From UBA1479 sp963976055 (GTDB lineage Bacteria > Pseudomonadota > Alphaproteobacteria > Rhodospirillales > Casp-alpha2), in assembly GCA_963976055.1 (NCBI GenBank), contig CAXBJB010000001.1:310001-374000 (forward strand): a DNA stretch of 64,000 nucleotides. The letters run 5' to 3'. Within the stretch, counting starts at the first letter, position 1. Each line of letters opens with the position of its first letter. Under the pieces are notes generated by a model, which was not told the DNA's origin, did not search any database, and was given only the letters and a program-made list of their open reading frames with translations. The translations under genes were made by a program, and so were the position numbers. Shown here piece by piece: positions 46,744-55,505 of this stretch.

Positions 46744-49404
46744 TCAAAAATTCAAATAGATATCCCGGGGAGTCGCAACGCAGTTGGAAATTTCGGATGC
46801 CACGCGATCTGAAAGCCTCGAACGCCCTCGGATTCCTATGGTTTCCGCGATGGCGGTCTCATAAGCCATTAGGCTGCCCAAGACTTCTTGCGCTGCGCGG
46901 ATGCGCCAAATCCGTTCCTTGGCGACAACAGCAAGCGCGCCTTGAACCTTTTCAGCAATCGCGGTGCGAGCGGTCGGGTTAGCACGCAAAACCCGGCGCG
47001 CTTGAGTTAGGGCATTTTCTATTTCCGTGGAATGGCGGACCAGGGCTGCCTGGCCATAGGCTGTTTTCAACCGATCTGTCAGATCGTCCGCAGGCATCAC
47101 CTCCACATTCGCCTTTAACTCTTGCAAAGCCTTTTGGAGGGAACCCACACGGTCTCCGTCATTGATCGCCTGGATCGCTTCGACCACGGGGCCATGAGCC
47201 GCATCAACGGTTCGCCGATAACGAATACGTGCGTCATGGTGAGCCTTCAGCTTAGCCGCCATGTCGGTCCGCACATCCGTCCAGCCTGCCGGAATTTGGG
47301 CCGTTAGTTCGGCGCGTTCGTTTGTTAGGGGCTTTATGCGCGCTTCTGCCCGCCGACCTTCCTCGGACGAGGCCGCCCTACCGGTCCAGGAAACGATAGC
47401 CCGGTTTTGCTCGATCTTCTTGTCGATCCGCCGAATATCGCGTTCGATCCGCCGCACCCTGTCGTGGACCGGCCGGTAGGTCTGCGCCGCCGTGTGTATC
47501 GCCGCAGCGGTTTCAGTGATTCGTTCCATCGTCGGAAACGCATTTTCCGCTTTCTCGAAGCTGCGTATTAGTTCGTTCTGAAGGGATGAAGGAAGTCCCT
47601 CCAGATTGATGTTCCGGGCTTTGCCGATGGCTTGCCTTATGGTCGTCCCGTTTGTTTGAAACTCGTCCCTTACAAACTCCTCCATGCAGTACTGAAGCCG
47701 AGGATTGGTTGGCGGCGGTGAAGCCTCCGCCCCGAGCGAAACACGGGTCGGAAGATAGGTCACCAAGGTCGGATAGGCCGCAACCACACCAAGGACCAGC
47801 AACTGAATGGCGATGAAGGGCACGACGCCCTTGTAGATGTCGAGCGTACGGACGCCTTTCGGCGCGACCCCGCGCAAGTAGAAGAGTGCAAAACCGAAGG
47901 GCGGTGTCAGAAACGAAGTCTGAATGTTCAGCGCGATCATAACACCGAACCAGACAGCGGCGACGTTTGCTGCGGGGTCGGTCAGCAGAATCGGCGCGAT
48001 GATCGGGACAACAACCACGGTGATTTCCAAAAAGTCGAGGAAAAATCCGAGGACGAAAATGATGATCATGGCTACTGCGAACTGACCCCAGAACCCGCCC
48101 GGCAGGCCACGCATGAAATCACGCACCAGGTCCTCGCCGCCGAACCCCCGGAATGCCGCCGTCAGCATGACCGCACCGATCAGGATGGCGAACACCAGGG
48201 AGGTCGTCTTGGTCGTGTCCTCCAACACACGCTTTAAGGTGCCGCCGGTTGCCCATGTGCGCCAGAGGCTCCAACCGAGGGCGATGGCGAGGGCGCCTGA
48301 GGCGACCGCGGCGAGCACGATGCCCGCGATGTCTGCTGTGCCTTCGATCTTTCGCAGATTGACGTGGAAAAGGGCATTGATGATGCCAAGCGCAACTAGG
48401 GCGGCGATGGCCAGTAGGGTCGGCCAGAAGGCATCACGCTGACCTTCACGCAGGCGGTATCCGGCCATCATGGCCGCCCCTGCGGCACCGACGGCGCCGG
48501 CCTGATTGACCGTGGCGATGCCGGCGATGATCGAACCAAGAACCAAAAGAATAAGGGTCAGGGGCGGGGCCAAGGCGATGAGCAGCGCCGTAACGGCATT
48601 CTTGCCAGAGATATCTGTATGCCTGTGCACCGGTGCCAGGTCTGGCCGCAGATAGGCCGTGACGAGGATATAGAGGACATAGAGGGCGATAAGGACCAAT
48701 CCCGGCACGAGAGCGCCCATGAACATCTCGCCTGCGCTGACCGATGGCACATCGAACTGGCTCGGCATCAGCAGGTCATCTGTCACGGTCTTGTAAAGGG
48801 CCCGCCGGGCGGCGTTGGCTTCGTTGACGGCGGTGGTGAGTTGGTGGACCAGGATCAGCAAGACGATCGACGGCGGGACGATCTGGCCCAGCGTGCCCGT
48901 GGCTGCGACAATGCCCGTCGCCATGGGCTTGGAATAGCGGTTCCGTAACATGGTCGGTAGCGAAATCATGCCCATGGCGATCACCGTCGCGCCGATCACG
49001 CTGGTGGTTGCCGCCAGCAAGGCGCCGACCAGGACGACCGAGACGCCGAGCCCACCGCGCACCGTGCCAAACAGACGCGCCATGGCGACGAGAAGGTCTT
49101 CGGCGACGCGCGACTTCTCCAGCATCAGGCCCATGAAGATGAACAACGGCACGGCGATCAACACATCCGTCCCGTCATTGTTATAAATCCCCCGAATGTT
49201 CATCGCTCCAGCGGATAGCCATTCGCTAGGGCCTCCGCCGTGGATAAAGAATGCATCCGGGTTTCCAGTGACCACCAGACCGGCGAACGCGGCCAGGCTG
49301 ACGGCGACGATCGCCGAACCCGGAATGGCGAATGCGACGGGAAAGCCCGAGCCGAGGGCGACGGCCAATATCACGACCAGTAGGACGAGGAAAAAGAGTT
49401 CCAT
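46744..49404 (-). CDS. TRAP transporter large permease (DctM) with a long C-terminal domain
   Basis: This 886-residue protein has a membrane part (to about residue 560) containing the DctM blocks GLMLEKSRVAEDLL, TTSVIGATVIAMGMISLPTML, GQIVPPSIVLLIL and FLDFLEITVVVVPIIAPIL, split by a longer central loop than usual (about 195-330). After it comes a soluble, mostly helical, charged domain of about 320 residues (RVRRIERDIRRIDKKIEQNR, ARIKPLTNERAELTAQ) that likely forms coiled coils. Typical DctM has 430-630 residues. No binding-protein gene (DctP) is adjacent. It is preceded by DctQ with a two-base gap. Confidence 0.88.
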   Translation of the reverse strand: MELFFLVLLVVILAVALGSGFPVAFAIPGSAIVAVSLAAFAGLVVTGNPDAFFIHGGGPSEWLSAGAMNIRGIYNNDGTDVLIAVPLFIFMGLMLEKSRVAEDLLVAMARLFGTVRGGLGVSVVLVGALLAATTSVIGATVIAMGMISLPTMLRNRYSKPMATGIVAATGTLGQIVPPSIVLLILVHQLTTAVNEANAARRALYKTVTDDLLMPSQFDVPSVSAGEMFMGALVPGLVLIALYVLYILVTAYLRPDLAPVHRHTDISGKNAVTALLIALAPPLTLILLVLGSIIAGIATVNQAGAVGAAGAAMMAGYRLREGQRDAFWPTLLAIAALVALGIINALFHVNLRKIEGTADIAGIVLAAVASGALAIALGWSLWRTWATGGTLKRVLEDTTKTTSLVFAILIGAVMLTAAFRGFGGEDLVRDFMRGLPGGFWGQFAVAMIIIFVLGFFLDFLEITVVVVPIIAPILLTDPAANVAAVWFGVMIALNIQTSFLTPPFGFALFYLRGVAPKGVRTLDIYKGVVPFIAIQLLVLGVVAAYPTLVTYLPTRVSLGAEASPPPTNPRLQYCMEEFVRDEFQTNGTTIRQAIGKARNINLEGLPSSLQNELIRSFEKAENAFPTMERITETAAAIHTAAQTYRPVHDRVRRIERDIRRIDKKIEQNRAIVSWTGRAASSEEGRRAEARIKPLTNERAELTAQIPAGWTDVRTDMAAKLKAHHDARIRYRRTVDAAHGPVVEAIQAINDGDRVGSLQKALQELKANVEVMPADDLTDRLKTAYGQAALVRHSTEIENALTQARRVLRANPTARTAIAEKVQGALAVVAKERIWRIRAAQEVLGSLMAYETAIAETIGIRGRSRLSDRVASEISNCVATPRDIYLNF

Positions 49405-49406
49405 CC

Positions 49407-50420
49407 TCAGCCCCCCTCAGCGCCGCCCGTTGGCGTGGGCTCGCCCAGCACGTCGGCCATTCCGCCGAACATCATGCTGACGAATTGAATGATGAGTGTG
49501 ACCGCGAACACCCCGACCAGTACGGTCATCAGGTACAGGATGTACATGCCGTCGCCGACGCCTTCGATCTCGAAGGTCCGCAGGGCGCTGTTGAGGATGC
49601 CGGTGCGGCCTGCCGTGCCGACGCTCAGGATCAGCCAGCAGAACGGCATGCCGAGCACCAGGGCACCGATGGCGTTGACCAGCCCGCGACGGCGGGGATT
49701 TGCTTCCGCGTAAAGCAGATCAATCCGCACATGGCCATCCTCATAAAGGGTGTAGGCGCAGCCCAGCATGAATAGGGCCGCGTACCAGAAGCGGACCAGA
49801 TCGCCCATGTAGGTCTGTTCGTAGGAAAACACGAAGCGGAACAGCACGATTAGTAGTTCGGCGACGACGATCATCAGGACCAGCCAAGGTAGCGCCAGGA
49901 CCCGTGTGCGAAGCGCGATGGCGAGCCCGATTGCGACCAATGGCATGTGCACATAGGCACCGCGCAATTCCGCGCGCCCCAGAGTATCTGCCAGCGGCGC
50001 GCCGACCAGGCCGATCAGGAGTTCCTCGCCCTTCAGAAAGGCAAGAGTGAAGTCGATCAGACCGATCAACAGAACGGCCCAGAACCCGGCGCGGATTAGC
50101 ACGGCATTGAGCCCAAAGACCCGCTGGTGGTCGGTTCTCAGGCTGTGATCCCTGGTGCGTGTGACATGGGCGGCGGCGGCCAGTGCGGCGGCAGCGTAGA
50201 TGGCCACCTGTAACCAGATGCGGGGATCGTGGCCGCCAGTGGACGGGTTGGCCAAAAGCCTGACGCCAGGCCATCCGAGCCAATTAGTCAGGAAATTATT
50301 GAATAGAAAGGCGGCAAGTACGCCGATGATGGTCCAACCAAAAACTCTCGTCAGGGCTATGGGGAAGTTCGGTATGGAAGCAAAGCCAGCATTTCGTTTG
50401 TTCTGCTTAAGCTCCGGCAT
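49407..50420 (-). CDS. TRAP transporter small permease (DctQ-like, long form)
   Basis: This 337-residue inner-membrane protein is much longer than usual DctQ (about 160-200). About eight hydrophobic segments are visible. The conserved DctQ part is in the C-terminal half, with YTLYEDGHVRIDLLYAEANPRRRG. The extra N-terminal helices are typical of the DctQM pair that goes with the large permease variant. It begins 9 bases after lspA, so lspA-dctQ-dctM is one operon. Confidence 0.82.
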   Translation of the reverse strand: MPELKQNKRNAGFASIPNFPIALTRVFGWTIIGVLAAFLFNNFLTNWLGWPGVRLLANPSTGGHDPRIWLQVAIYAAAALAAAAHVTRTRDHSLRTDHQRVFGLNAVLIRAGFWAVLLIGLIDFTLAFLKGEELLIGLVGAPLADTLGRAELRGAYVHMPLVAIGLAIALRTRVLALPWLVLMIVVAELLIVLFRFVFSYEQTYMGDLVRFWYAALFMLGCAYTLYEDGHVRIDLLYAEANPRRRGLVNAIGALVLGMPFCWLILSVGTAGRTGILNSALRTFEIEGVGDGMYILYLMTVLVGVFAVTLIIQFVSMMFGGMADVLGEPTPTGGAEGG

Positions 50421-50429
50421 GATGCCCCC

Positions 50430-50969
50430 TTAACCCTTATTTTTCGTGCCGTTCAGGAACGTCGACGTCAAAATCAAAAACGCGCCGAGGAAAATGAAAA
50501 CATCGGCAGCGTTGAAGGCCGGCCAGTGCAGTCCTTGCCAATGAAAATCGAGGAAATCGGTCACAGCACCTTGTCGCCAACGATCGATGATGTTTCCGAG
50601 TGCACCGCCCGCGACCAGAGCCAGTCCTCTGCGCTCTCCCGGTAAGCAGGATCTTAGTGCCCAGATCATCAGCAGGCTGGCGATCGCAAAAGAGAGAAGA
50701 GCCAGTGTTCCTGGTCGGGAAGCAAAAAAATCTTGAAACATGCCGAAACTCACGCCGGTGTTGAAGGTCAACATCAGGTTAAAAAAGGAGGTCACCTCGA
50801 TCACTCTCGGCGGGTCCATCACTCTGGTAAGGATGATCCACTTAGTCACCTGATCGCCAGCCGTCGCCCCTGCCGCCAGGAACAACAGCGAAAGTGTATG
50901 CAATCCGGTCTGCCGGCAGCGATTGCCGAAGATTAGTCTGGGCAATATACCACCAATCCATTTCTCCAT
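50430..50969 (-). CDS. lspA: Signal peptidase II (lipoprotein)
   Basis: This 179-residue aspartic peptidase removes lipoprotein signal peptides in the inner membrane. It has four hydrophobic helices with AGDQVTKWIIL, FFNLMLTFNTGVSFGM, GGALGNIIDRWRQGAVTDFLDFH (catalytic Asp in NIIDR) and FNAADVFIFLGA (second Asp). The second copy type is known from metal regions, e.g. pbrC in the lead operon, and here it neighbours a CDF exporter and MerR. The ATG at 50969 with GGGGAG upstream is better than 50987. Confidence 0.9.
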   Translation of the reverse strand: MEKWIGGILPRLIFGNRCRQTGLHTLSLLFLAAGATAGDQVTKWIILTRVMDPPRVIEVTSFFNLMLTFNTGVSFGMFQDFFASRPGTLALLSFAIASLLMIWALRSCLPGERRGLALVAGGALGNIIDRWRQGAVTDFLDFHWQGLHWPAFNAADVFIFLGAFLILTSTFLNGTKNKG

Positions 50970-51055
50970 TCCTTGCTCCCCGGCCATCGTTGTCTATATT
51001 TACAATCGATATGGCCGACGCCCCCTGACACTTCTGGGGGGGCTGATCGAATCGT

Positions 51056-51090
51056 AAAAAAAAAGACGGCGCAGAACGCCTCCCCGAGGC
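51056..51090. terminator. Bidirectional intrinsic terminator-like stem-loops
   Basis: On the minus strand GGCG-TTCTG-CGCC (51080-51068) is followed after three bases by nine T (51064-51056), an acceptable end for the CDF transcript. On the plus strand GCCTC-CCC-GAGGC (51078-51090) is followed by five T. The position, between the CDF gene and lspA on the same strand, implies that lspA has its own promoter. Confidence 0.6.
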
Positions 51091-51206
51091 TTTTTCATTT
51101 AAAGTGCCTCTGTTCAGCGCCTGCGCCGCCAACAGGAAAACTAACGGCTTCGATAAACACCTCGTCAATTCGAAATCCAACCGGCGCGCATATCGCAACT
51201 TCAAAG

Positions 51207-51905
51207 CTATACAGCCTCTTGTTTGATATCTGCCCTTTGGCACTCGTCGATATTCTTATTCCCATGTTTTCCACGTGCCGTTTGGCCGGCCTGCGTGCTG
51301 GTCCACTCTGATCTTGCCTGGAGGACAATCTGCGTTGCCGACCAAAGAAACAGCCCGGCCATGATGGCGGCAACGATAAGGTCGGGCCATGCAGTGCCGG
51401 TAAACCAGACACCTGCCGCTGCCAACATAACAGCCACGTTTCCGATGGCATCGTTTCGGCTGCAAAGCCAGACAGAGCGGACATTCGCATCCCCGTCTTT
51501 AAATCGCCTCAACAAAAGGACACTGATAATATTGGCGGCCAGCGCCATGAAACCGATTGCGCCCATGACTGTCGCCGAAGGCATACCCAGAATTAGGACC
51601 TGATACGCTGTTGAGCCGAACACCCAAAGCCCCATAGCACCGAGACTGAACCCTTTCGCGAGCGCGGCCATTGCCCGAATTCTGACAGACATGCCGATGA
51701 CAAATAAGCTGATTGCATAGGTTGCGGTGTCACCAAGAAAGTCGAGCGCATCCGCTTGCAAGGCTTTCGACCCAGCAAAACCGCCTGCGGTCATTTCGAC
51801 GAAGAACATTGAACCGTTAATCGCGATAACAGCCCATAGCGCACGTTTGAAATCCTTTGATGCCCCATCGAATTTGGCGGTATCTCCGCAACAATTGGCA
51901 CTCAT
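51207..51905 (-). CDS. Cation diffusion facilitator-type metal exporter
   Basis: This 232-residue membrane protein has the CDF helices and paired aspartate sites: ADALDFLGDTATYA in helix 2 (metal-binding Asp-x3-Asp) and SRNDAIGNVAVMLA in helix 5. The usual C-terminal cytoplasmic domain is absent and the tail is short and hydrophilic; this short form is common in alphaproteobacteria. It probably exports Zn/Cd/Pb out of the cytoplasm in exchange for protons. It is divergent from a MerR-type regulator with a matching operator. AAGGAG precedes the ATG. Confidence 0.87.
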   Translation of the reverse strand: MSANCCGDTAKFDGASKDFKRALWAVIAINGSMFFVEMTAGGFAGSKALQADALDFLGDTATYAISLFVIGMSVRIRAMAALAKGFSLGAMGLWVFGSTAYQVLILGMPSATVMGAIGFMALAANIISVLLLRRFKDGDANVRSVWLCSRNDAIGNVAVMLAAAGVWFTGTAWPDLIVAAIMAGLFLWSATQIVLQARSEWTSTQAGQTARGKHGNKNIDECQRADIKQEAV

Positions 51906-51981
51906 ATGGATCGACTCCTTTAATCCGTGGCGGGCACGTTCATTGAAACTGTCCGCCGCTTTGCATTCGTCGATCCGCAGA

Positions 51982-52012
51982 TGCTACAATCTATAATCGT
52001 TGTAGGAGCAAT
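51982..52012 (-). promoter_or_regulatory. MerR-type promoter of the CDF exporter gene
   Basis: On the minus strand, -35 TTGCTC (52012-52007), a 19-bp spacer and -10 TAGCAT (51987-51982) face the exporter gene. The dyad CTACAA (52005-52000 region) / TTGTAG (51989-51984) spans the spacer, and its arms are six bases with ten between. Such over-long, dyad-filled spacing is the mark of MerR-family activation. Confidence 0.65.
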
Positions 52013-52023
52013 AGGAAAAACTG

Positions 52024-52461
52024 ATGACCGTTGAAAGCACCTCCATCGGGGAATTGGCTGAGCGTGCCGGATGTACGGTCCAGATCATCCGCCATTACGA
52101 GAAAATCGGACTGTTGCCGGAGCCAAGACGGACCAGGGGTAACCGTCGCATCTACTCCGAAGCTCAGGCATCTCGGCTGGTTTTCATTCGTCATTGCCGA
52201 CAACTGGGGTTCAGTTTAGACGATATCCGCCAATTGCTGTCGTTCTGCGGTCAGTCAAATCAGTCATGCGCGCAAGTAGACATGATCGCTCGTAAACACC
52301 TCGGTCACGTTCAGGAACGACTCGCGCGCCTTCGGTCTATGGAGCGGGAGCTCAAGCGAATGATCTGCGAATGTAATGGCGGGAAGGTGGCGGAATGCAA
52401 AATCATCGAGGTCTTGGCGGATCACTCGAAGTGTTTGAGCGATGACCATTCATCTGCCTGA
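52024..52461 (+). CDS. MerR-family regulator, CadR/PbrR-like
   Basis: This 145-residue regulator has the DNA-binding domain (IGELAERAGCTVQIIRHYEKIG), coupling helices and a dimer helix. The metal cysteines match CadR/PbrR: one in QSCAQVDM, two in CECNGGKVAEC, and a Cys close to the C-terminus (SKCLSDDHS). A divalent metal (Pb, Cd or Zn) is therefore the probable signal. It is divergent from the CDF exporter and shares the regulatory region at 51906-52023. Confidence 0.9.
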   Translation: MTVESTSIGELAERAGCTVQIIRHYEKIGLLPEPRRTRGNRRIYSEAQASRLVFIRHCRQLGFSLDDIRQLLSFCGQSNQSCAQVDMIARKHLGHVQERLARLRSMERELKRMICECNGGKVAECKIIEVLADHSKCLSDDHSSA

Positions 52462-52640
52462 TTTTATCGCGCTTTCTGCTAGTATCGCCTTCGTGTGACA
52501 TCTACGCCCAGCTACACGAAAGTGTCTTGTGATCGAAGGCTGGGAGCGTGTGTTCGTGTGCTTTAAAGCATCAAATAGCTGCACTAAGCCGCTGTTCTTG
52601 AGAAGACCATTTCAATCTGTAGGCGGATGGCAAGGTCAGA

Positions 52641-53105
52641 CTAGGTTCGCTCCGGCTTACGCCATCCCGGTTCCACACAGGTCCGCCAGGACCAAAGTTT
52701 CGCCATGGCGATGTAAATGAATGATGCGGACCAAGCTATCAGCAACAGGCCGTTCAGGGTCTCGATGCCCGTGATGAAGCGCAAGTGATCCGATGGCACG
52801 ATGTCGCCCATGCCGAGGGAGGTATAGGCGACGATGGAGAAATAAAAATAATCCAACGGCCCAACGATCTGAGGGCCTTCGAGGCTGCCGATCTCAAGTA
52901 TTCGTTCCCCGAAGGCATAGGCAGCGGAATACAGTGCGACTTCAACGATATGGGCAGAGAGCGTCAGCAGCCAAATGATCAGGATCCGCCGCTCCGCCGT
53001 CATCGCGAAGTTCGACATCCCGCCGGACAGCCATCGGAAGACGGCGTAATGCAGGAGGAATGTCGTGATGACCAGGAAAACCGATATGCCCACTGCGGCG
53101 CCCAT
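52641..53105 (-). CDS. Two-helix potassium-type ion channel
   Basis: This 154-residue Ion_trans_2 protein has the pore helix and filter as TSLGMGDIVP (canonical TVGYGD) between membrane helices: LVITTFLLHYAVFRW, then ILIIWLLTLSAHIVEVALYS, and LLLIAWSASFIYIAM after the pore. The filter variant GMGD departs from the potassium consensus, so the ion is uncertain. It may respond to envelope stress. GGAGG precedes the ATG. Confidence 0.82.
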   Translation of the reverse strand: MGAAVGISVFLVITTFLLHYAVFRWLSGGMSNFAMTAERRILIIWLLTLSAHIVEVALYSAAYAFGERILEIGSLEGPQIVGPLDYFYFSIVAYTSLGMGDIVPSDHLRFITGIETLNGLLLIAWSASFIYIAMAKLWSWRTCVEPGWRKPERT

Positions 53106-53177
53106 CTGAACCTCCTCTCATATTATGGTCATTGAGAACCCAATAGTTACTTTGAGCATGCTAGAGTTGAAGTCTCT

Positions 53178-53564
53178 CTAGGACTCTATCGGCTTCATGT
53201 CTTCTCTTGTTCCAAGAACCGTCATCGCCCGACCGGGGTCGATCATCGAAATGAAGACCGAACGCTCATAGGCGTCGGTGACAAGGGAGGCTTGCCGCAG
53301 GAGCTCTTCCTGGCGTTGCCGATAGCGGTCAAGGCCCTGAGTATCTTCCAATATTTGATTTACGGTTTCCGGGTCTCTGACGAACGTCGCGAACGGCGGC
53401 CGACGCTCTGCTCCCTTGATGCCCCTCGCCTCACTTTCCCGAAGATCAAGGCGATCCGCCTGATCTGCAGCCAGAGGCGCCGATGGGGCAATCGCAGCCT
53501 CTGTCCCGATCGTTGGGATGTGCGGAATAAGGCCGGAATAAAAATCTGTCTGAATGCCGATCAT
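53178..53564 (-). CDS. Hypothetical protein under a CueR-like promoter
   Basis: I recognise no family in this 128-residue soluble protein. The N-terminal 40 residues are Pro/Ala/Ile-rich, and the second half is helical and charged (QILEDTQGLDRYRQRQEELL). No cysteines are evident, and no signal peptide. ATG 53564 is supported by GGAGTGAC upstream and by the promoter (53603-53633) that would give a leader of about 30 bases. It may be followed by the ion-channel gene in one transcript (72-base gap). Confidence 0.55.
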   Translation of the reverse strand: MIGIQTDFYSGLIPHIPTIGTEAAIAPSAPLAADQADRLDLRESEARGIKGAERRPPFATFVRDPETVNQILEDTQGLDRYRQRQEELLRQASLVTDAYERSVFISMIDPGRAMTVLGTREDMKPIES

Positions 53565-53602
53565 CGAAGTCACTCCATTCCATTGGTTCTCCGATGGTTG
53601 CC

Positions 53603-53633
53603 AACATAGGACCTCCAGTCGCCGGAGGGTCAA
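53603..53633 (-). promoter_or_regulatory. CueR/MerR-like promoter A
   Basis: On the minus strand -35 TTGACC (53633-53628), spacer of 19 bp and -10 TATGTT (53608-53603). The dyad arms CCTCCGG / CTGGAGG fill the spacer. The first twelve bases, TTGACCCTCCGG, are identical to those of the promoters at 56233 and 58582. The gene start is 39 bases from the -10 box. Confidence 0.75.
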
Positions 53634-53748
53634 GGATAAGATTGAAGAGAATGACGTAAGACCAATCGATCAGGGCGACGTGACGAGCCGTACACTGGCG
53701 AAGTCTGCGTCTGCGAGCCGAAGGCATGGAGATGACGTGGAATTATAA

Positions 53749-54693
53749 TTAGTCGGCAGGCGACGATGCGGCCCGATGTCTGTTGAGTGAAAGCGTATCA
53801 CCTGACCGGCTTACCAACGTCACGCCGACGATCGTCAACGGTATGCCGATAAAATGTGCCCACCCGAACGTTTCGTCAAAGAAGGTCATGCCGAGAAGAA
53901 TACCGAATATCGGCACGAGAAAGGCGAAGGCGTTCGCCCGGTTGAGCGGGGTGTGTTCGAGCGCCGAGAACCAGAGGTAATACGCAAGAGCCGTCCCGAA
54001 GATACTGAGACCGAGCAAAGAGGCAACGAAGGCAGGCGTCCATTGCACGCTTGCGGGATCTTCCAGGTACCAAGCAGCTGCCCCTAAAGGAACGCTCCCG
54101 ATAAGCGTTTGCAGGCCCATCGCCATCAGCACGTCAACCTTACCGGCGATTTTCTTGATCAAGACGTTGCTGATCGTGATTCCGACTGCCGCCAGCAAAA
54201 TGTAGGAGATACCCAGGGCGTAGGTTTCCCCGCCAGTTAAAAAGAACTGCGGGACGGCGATCACCACGATCCCGACAAATCCCAAAAGCAATCCAAGCTT
54301 CCCCCGAACGGAAACGGTTTCGCCAAGCATGAGTGCGGCAAGGAACGCCGCCATGAGCGGCTGTGTATTGGCGACAACCGTTGCGACGCCAGGCGTCACG
54401 AATTCAGCGGCATGGAACATGCCGAGGAATCCGAGGCTCGTTGCGCCCAGGCCGATAAAGGTGATGATGGCCCAATCCCTTCCGGTGGCGGGAAGAGGGC
54501 GGCGAAGTGCGGCCGCAAGGATCATGAGCGCTGCGCCCGCGATAACCGCGCGCAAGGCTGCGAAGGTCAAATGCGGCGAGAACCCGATCCCGGCCGTGAT
54601 GAGCGGAAAGCACGACGCCCAAAGCACCATCACTACGAGAATCTGCAGCGTCGAAATGCGCGAGACGGAAGATTTCGGTTGGTCGGAATCCAT
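53749..54693 (-). CDS. EamA/DMT-family transporter
   Basis: This 314-residue inner-membrane protein has ten hydrophobic helices in two EamA repeats, each with the usual Trp/Ala-rich first helix (LVVMVLWASCFPLITAGIG; later ISNVLIKKIAGKVDVLMAMG). It exports small metabolites, and the substrate cannot be assigned. The second-repeat end TPLNRANAFAFLVPIFGILLG is typical. It is divergent from the lycopene-cyclase-like gene, with a 58-base gap. Confidence 0.86.
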   Translation of the reverse strand: MDSDQPKSSVSRISTLQILVVMVLWASCFPLITAGIGFSPHLTFAALRAVIAGAALMILAAALRRPLPATGRDWAIITFIGLGATSLGFLGMFHAAEFVTPGVATVVANTQPLMAAFLAALMLGETVSVRGKLGLLLGFVGIVVIAVPQFFLTGGETYALGISYILLAAVGITISNVLIKKIAGKVDVLMAMGLQTLIGSVPLGAAAWYLEDPASVQWTPAFVASLLGLSIFGTALAYYLWFSALEHTPLNRANAFAFLVPIFGILLGMTFFDETFGWAHFIGIPLTIVGVTLVSRSGDTLSLNRHRAASSPAD

Positions 54694-54751
54694 TTAATGC
54701 GCTACCTCGATTTTATCGTGTTCCAGGAGGTGTAGCAGAAGGAGGCATGTC

Positions 54752-55462
54752 ATGCATGAGCTGGTGCCGGAAAAATTCGTGTGGTTTGTCTGGGCGTCCG
54801 CATTCCTTGTTCCGTGGATGGTGGCTTTTGGCGCGTTCCCGGCCCATCGCAGAGTAATTCTTTGGGCGAGCCTGTTTACGACACCGTTCGGTTTGACGGA
54901 GCCCTTGTTCGTGCCTGAGTATTGGAACCCACCCAGTCTCTTCGATCTCGCGCAACGGACGGGGTTCGATATCGAAAGCCTCATTTTCTGCTTTGGCATC
55001 GGCGGGGTCGGCGCGGTTTCGTACAACATCCTGACGGGAAAAAGTCACGGACGAATGAGTTCGATGGCGCGCCGGCTCGCAAGTCATCGGTTTCATTTTT
55101 GGGCCGTGGCGACGCCGTTCCTTGTGTTCCCTGTCCTCTATCTGATGGAGTGGAACCCCATCTATCCGGCGATCGTCGCCATGGCATTGGGCGCCGTTTC
55201 GACGATGCTCTGTCGACGCGACCTGATTTCCAAAACTTGGGTCGGAGGCGTGTTGTTCCTTGTCTATTACCTAGTCTTTCTTGCCGGACTGGAGTGGCTG
55301 TCACCTGGTTACATCGGCAAGGTTTGGAACCTTGAGTCACTGTCCGGAATATTGATTTACGGCATGCCCATTGAGGAGCTTCTTTTCGCCGTCATGTTCG
55401 GCGCCTATTGGTCCGGGGTCTATGAGCATTTCACATGGCGGCGCGTGACAGATATACATTGA
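54752..55462 (+). CDS. Lycopene cyclase domain membrane protein
   Basis: This 236-residue protein has about seven membrane helices. The N-terminal half carries GLTEPLFVPEYWNPPSLFDL and DIESLIFCFGIGG, and the end MPIEELLFAVMFGAYWSG. These are signatures of the CrtYcd/CrtYe-type heterodimeric lycopene cyclase family. No other carotenoid gene is in the window, so its substrate may not be lycopene. It is probably cotranscribed with the DUF6629 gene 43 bases downstream. GGAGG precedes the ATG. Confidence 0.85.
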   Translation: MHELVPEKFVWFVWASAFLVPWMVAFGAFPAHRRVILWASLFTTPFGLTEPLFVPEYWNPPSLFDLAQRTGFDIESLIFCFGIGGVGAVSYNILTGKSHGRMSSMARRLASHRFHFWAVATPFLVFPVLYLMEWNPIYPAIVAMALGAVSTMLCRRDLISKTWVGGVLFLVYYLVFLAGLEWLSPGYIGKVWNLESLSGILIYGMPIEELLFAVMFGAYWSGVYEHFTWRRVTDIH

Positions 55463-55505
55463 GGACTGAACTTATGAGCATGATCTGAAATGGCCCGCGC
55501 GAGAG

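Noticed and set aside
52462..52640. Possible insertion-sequence remnant between the MerR gene and the ion channel
   Set aside because: The frame there has no transposase motif and no flanking inverted repeats were found.
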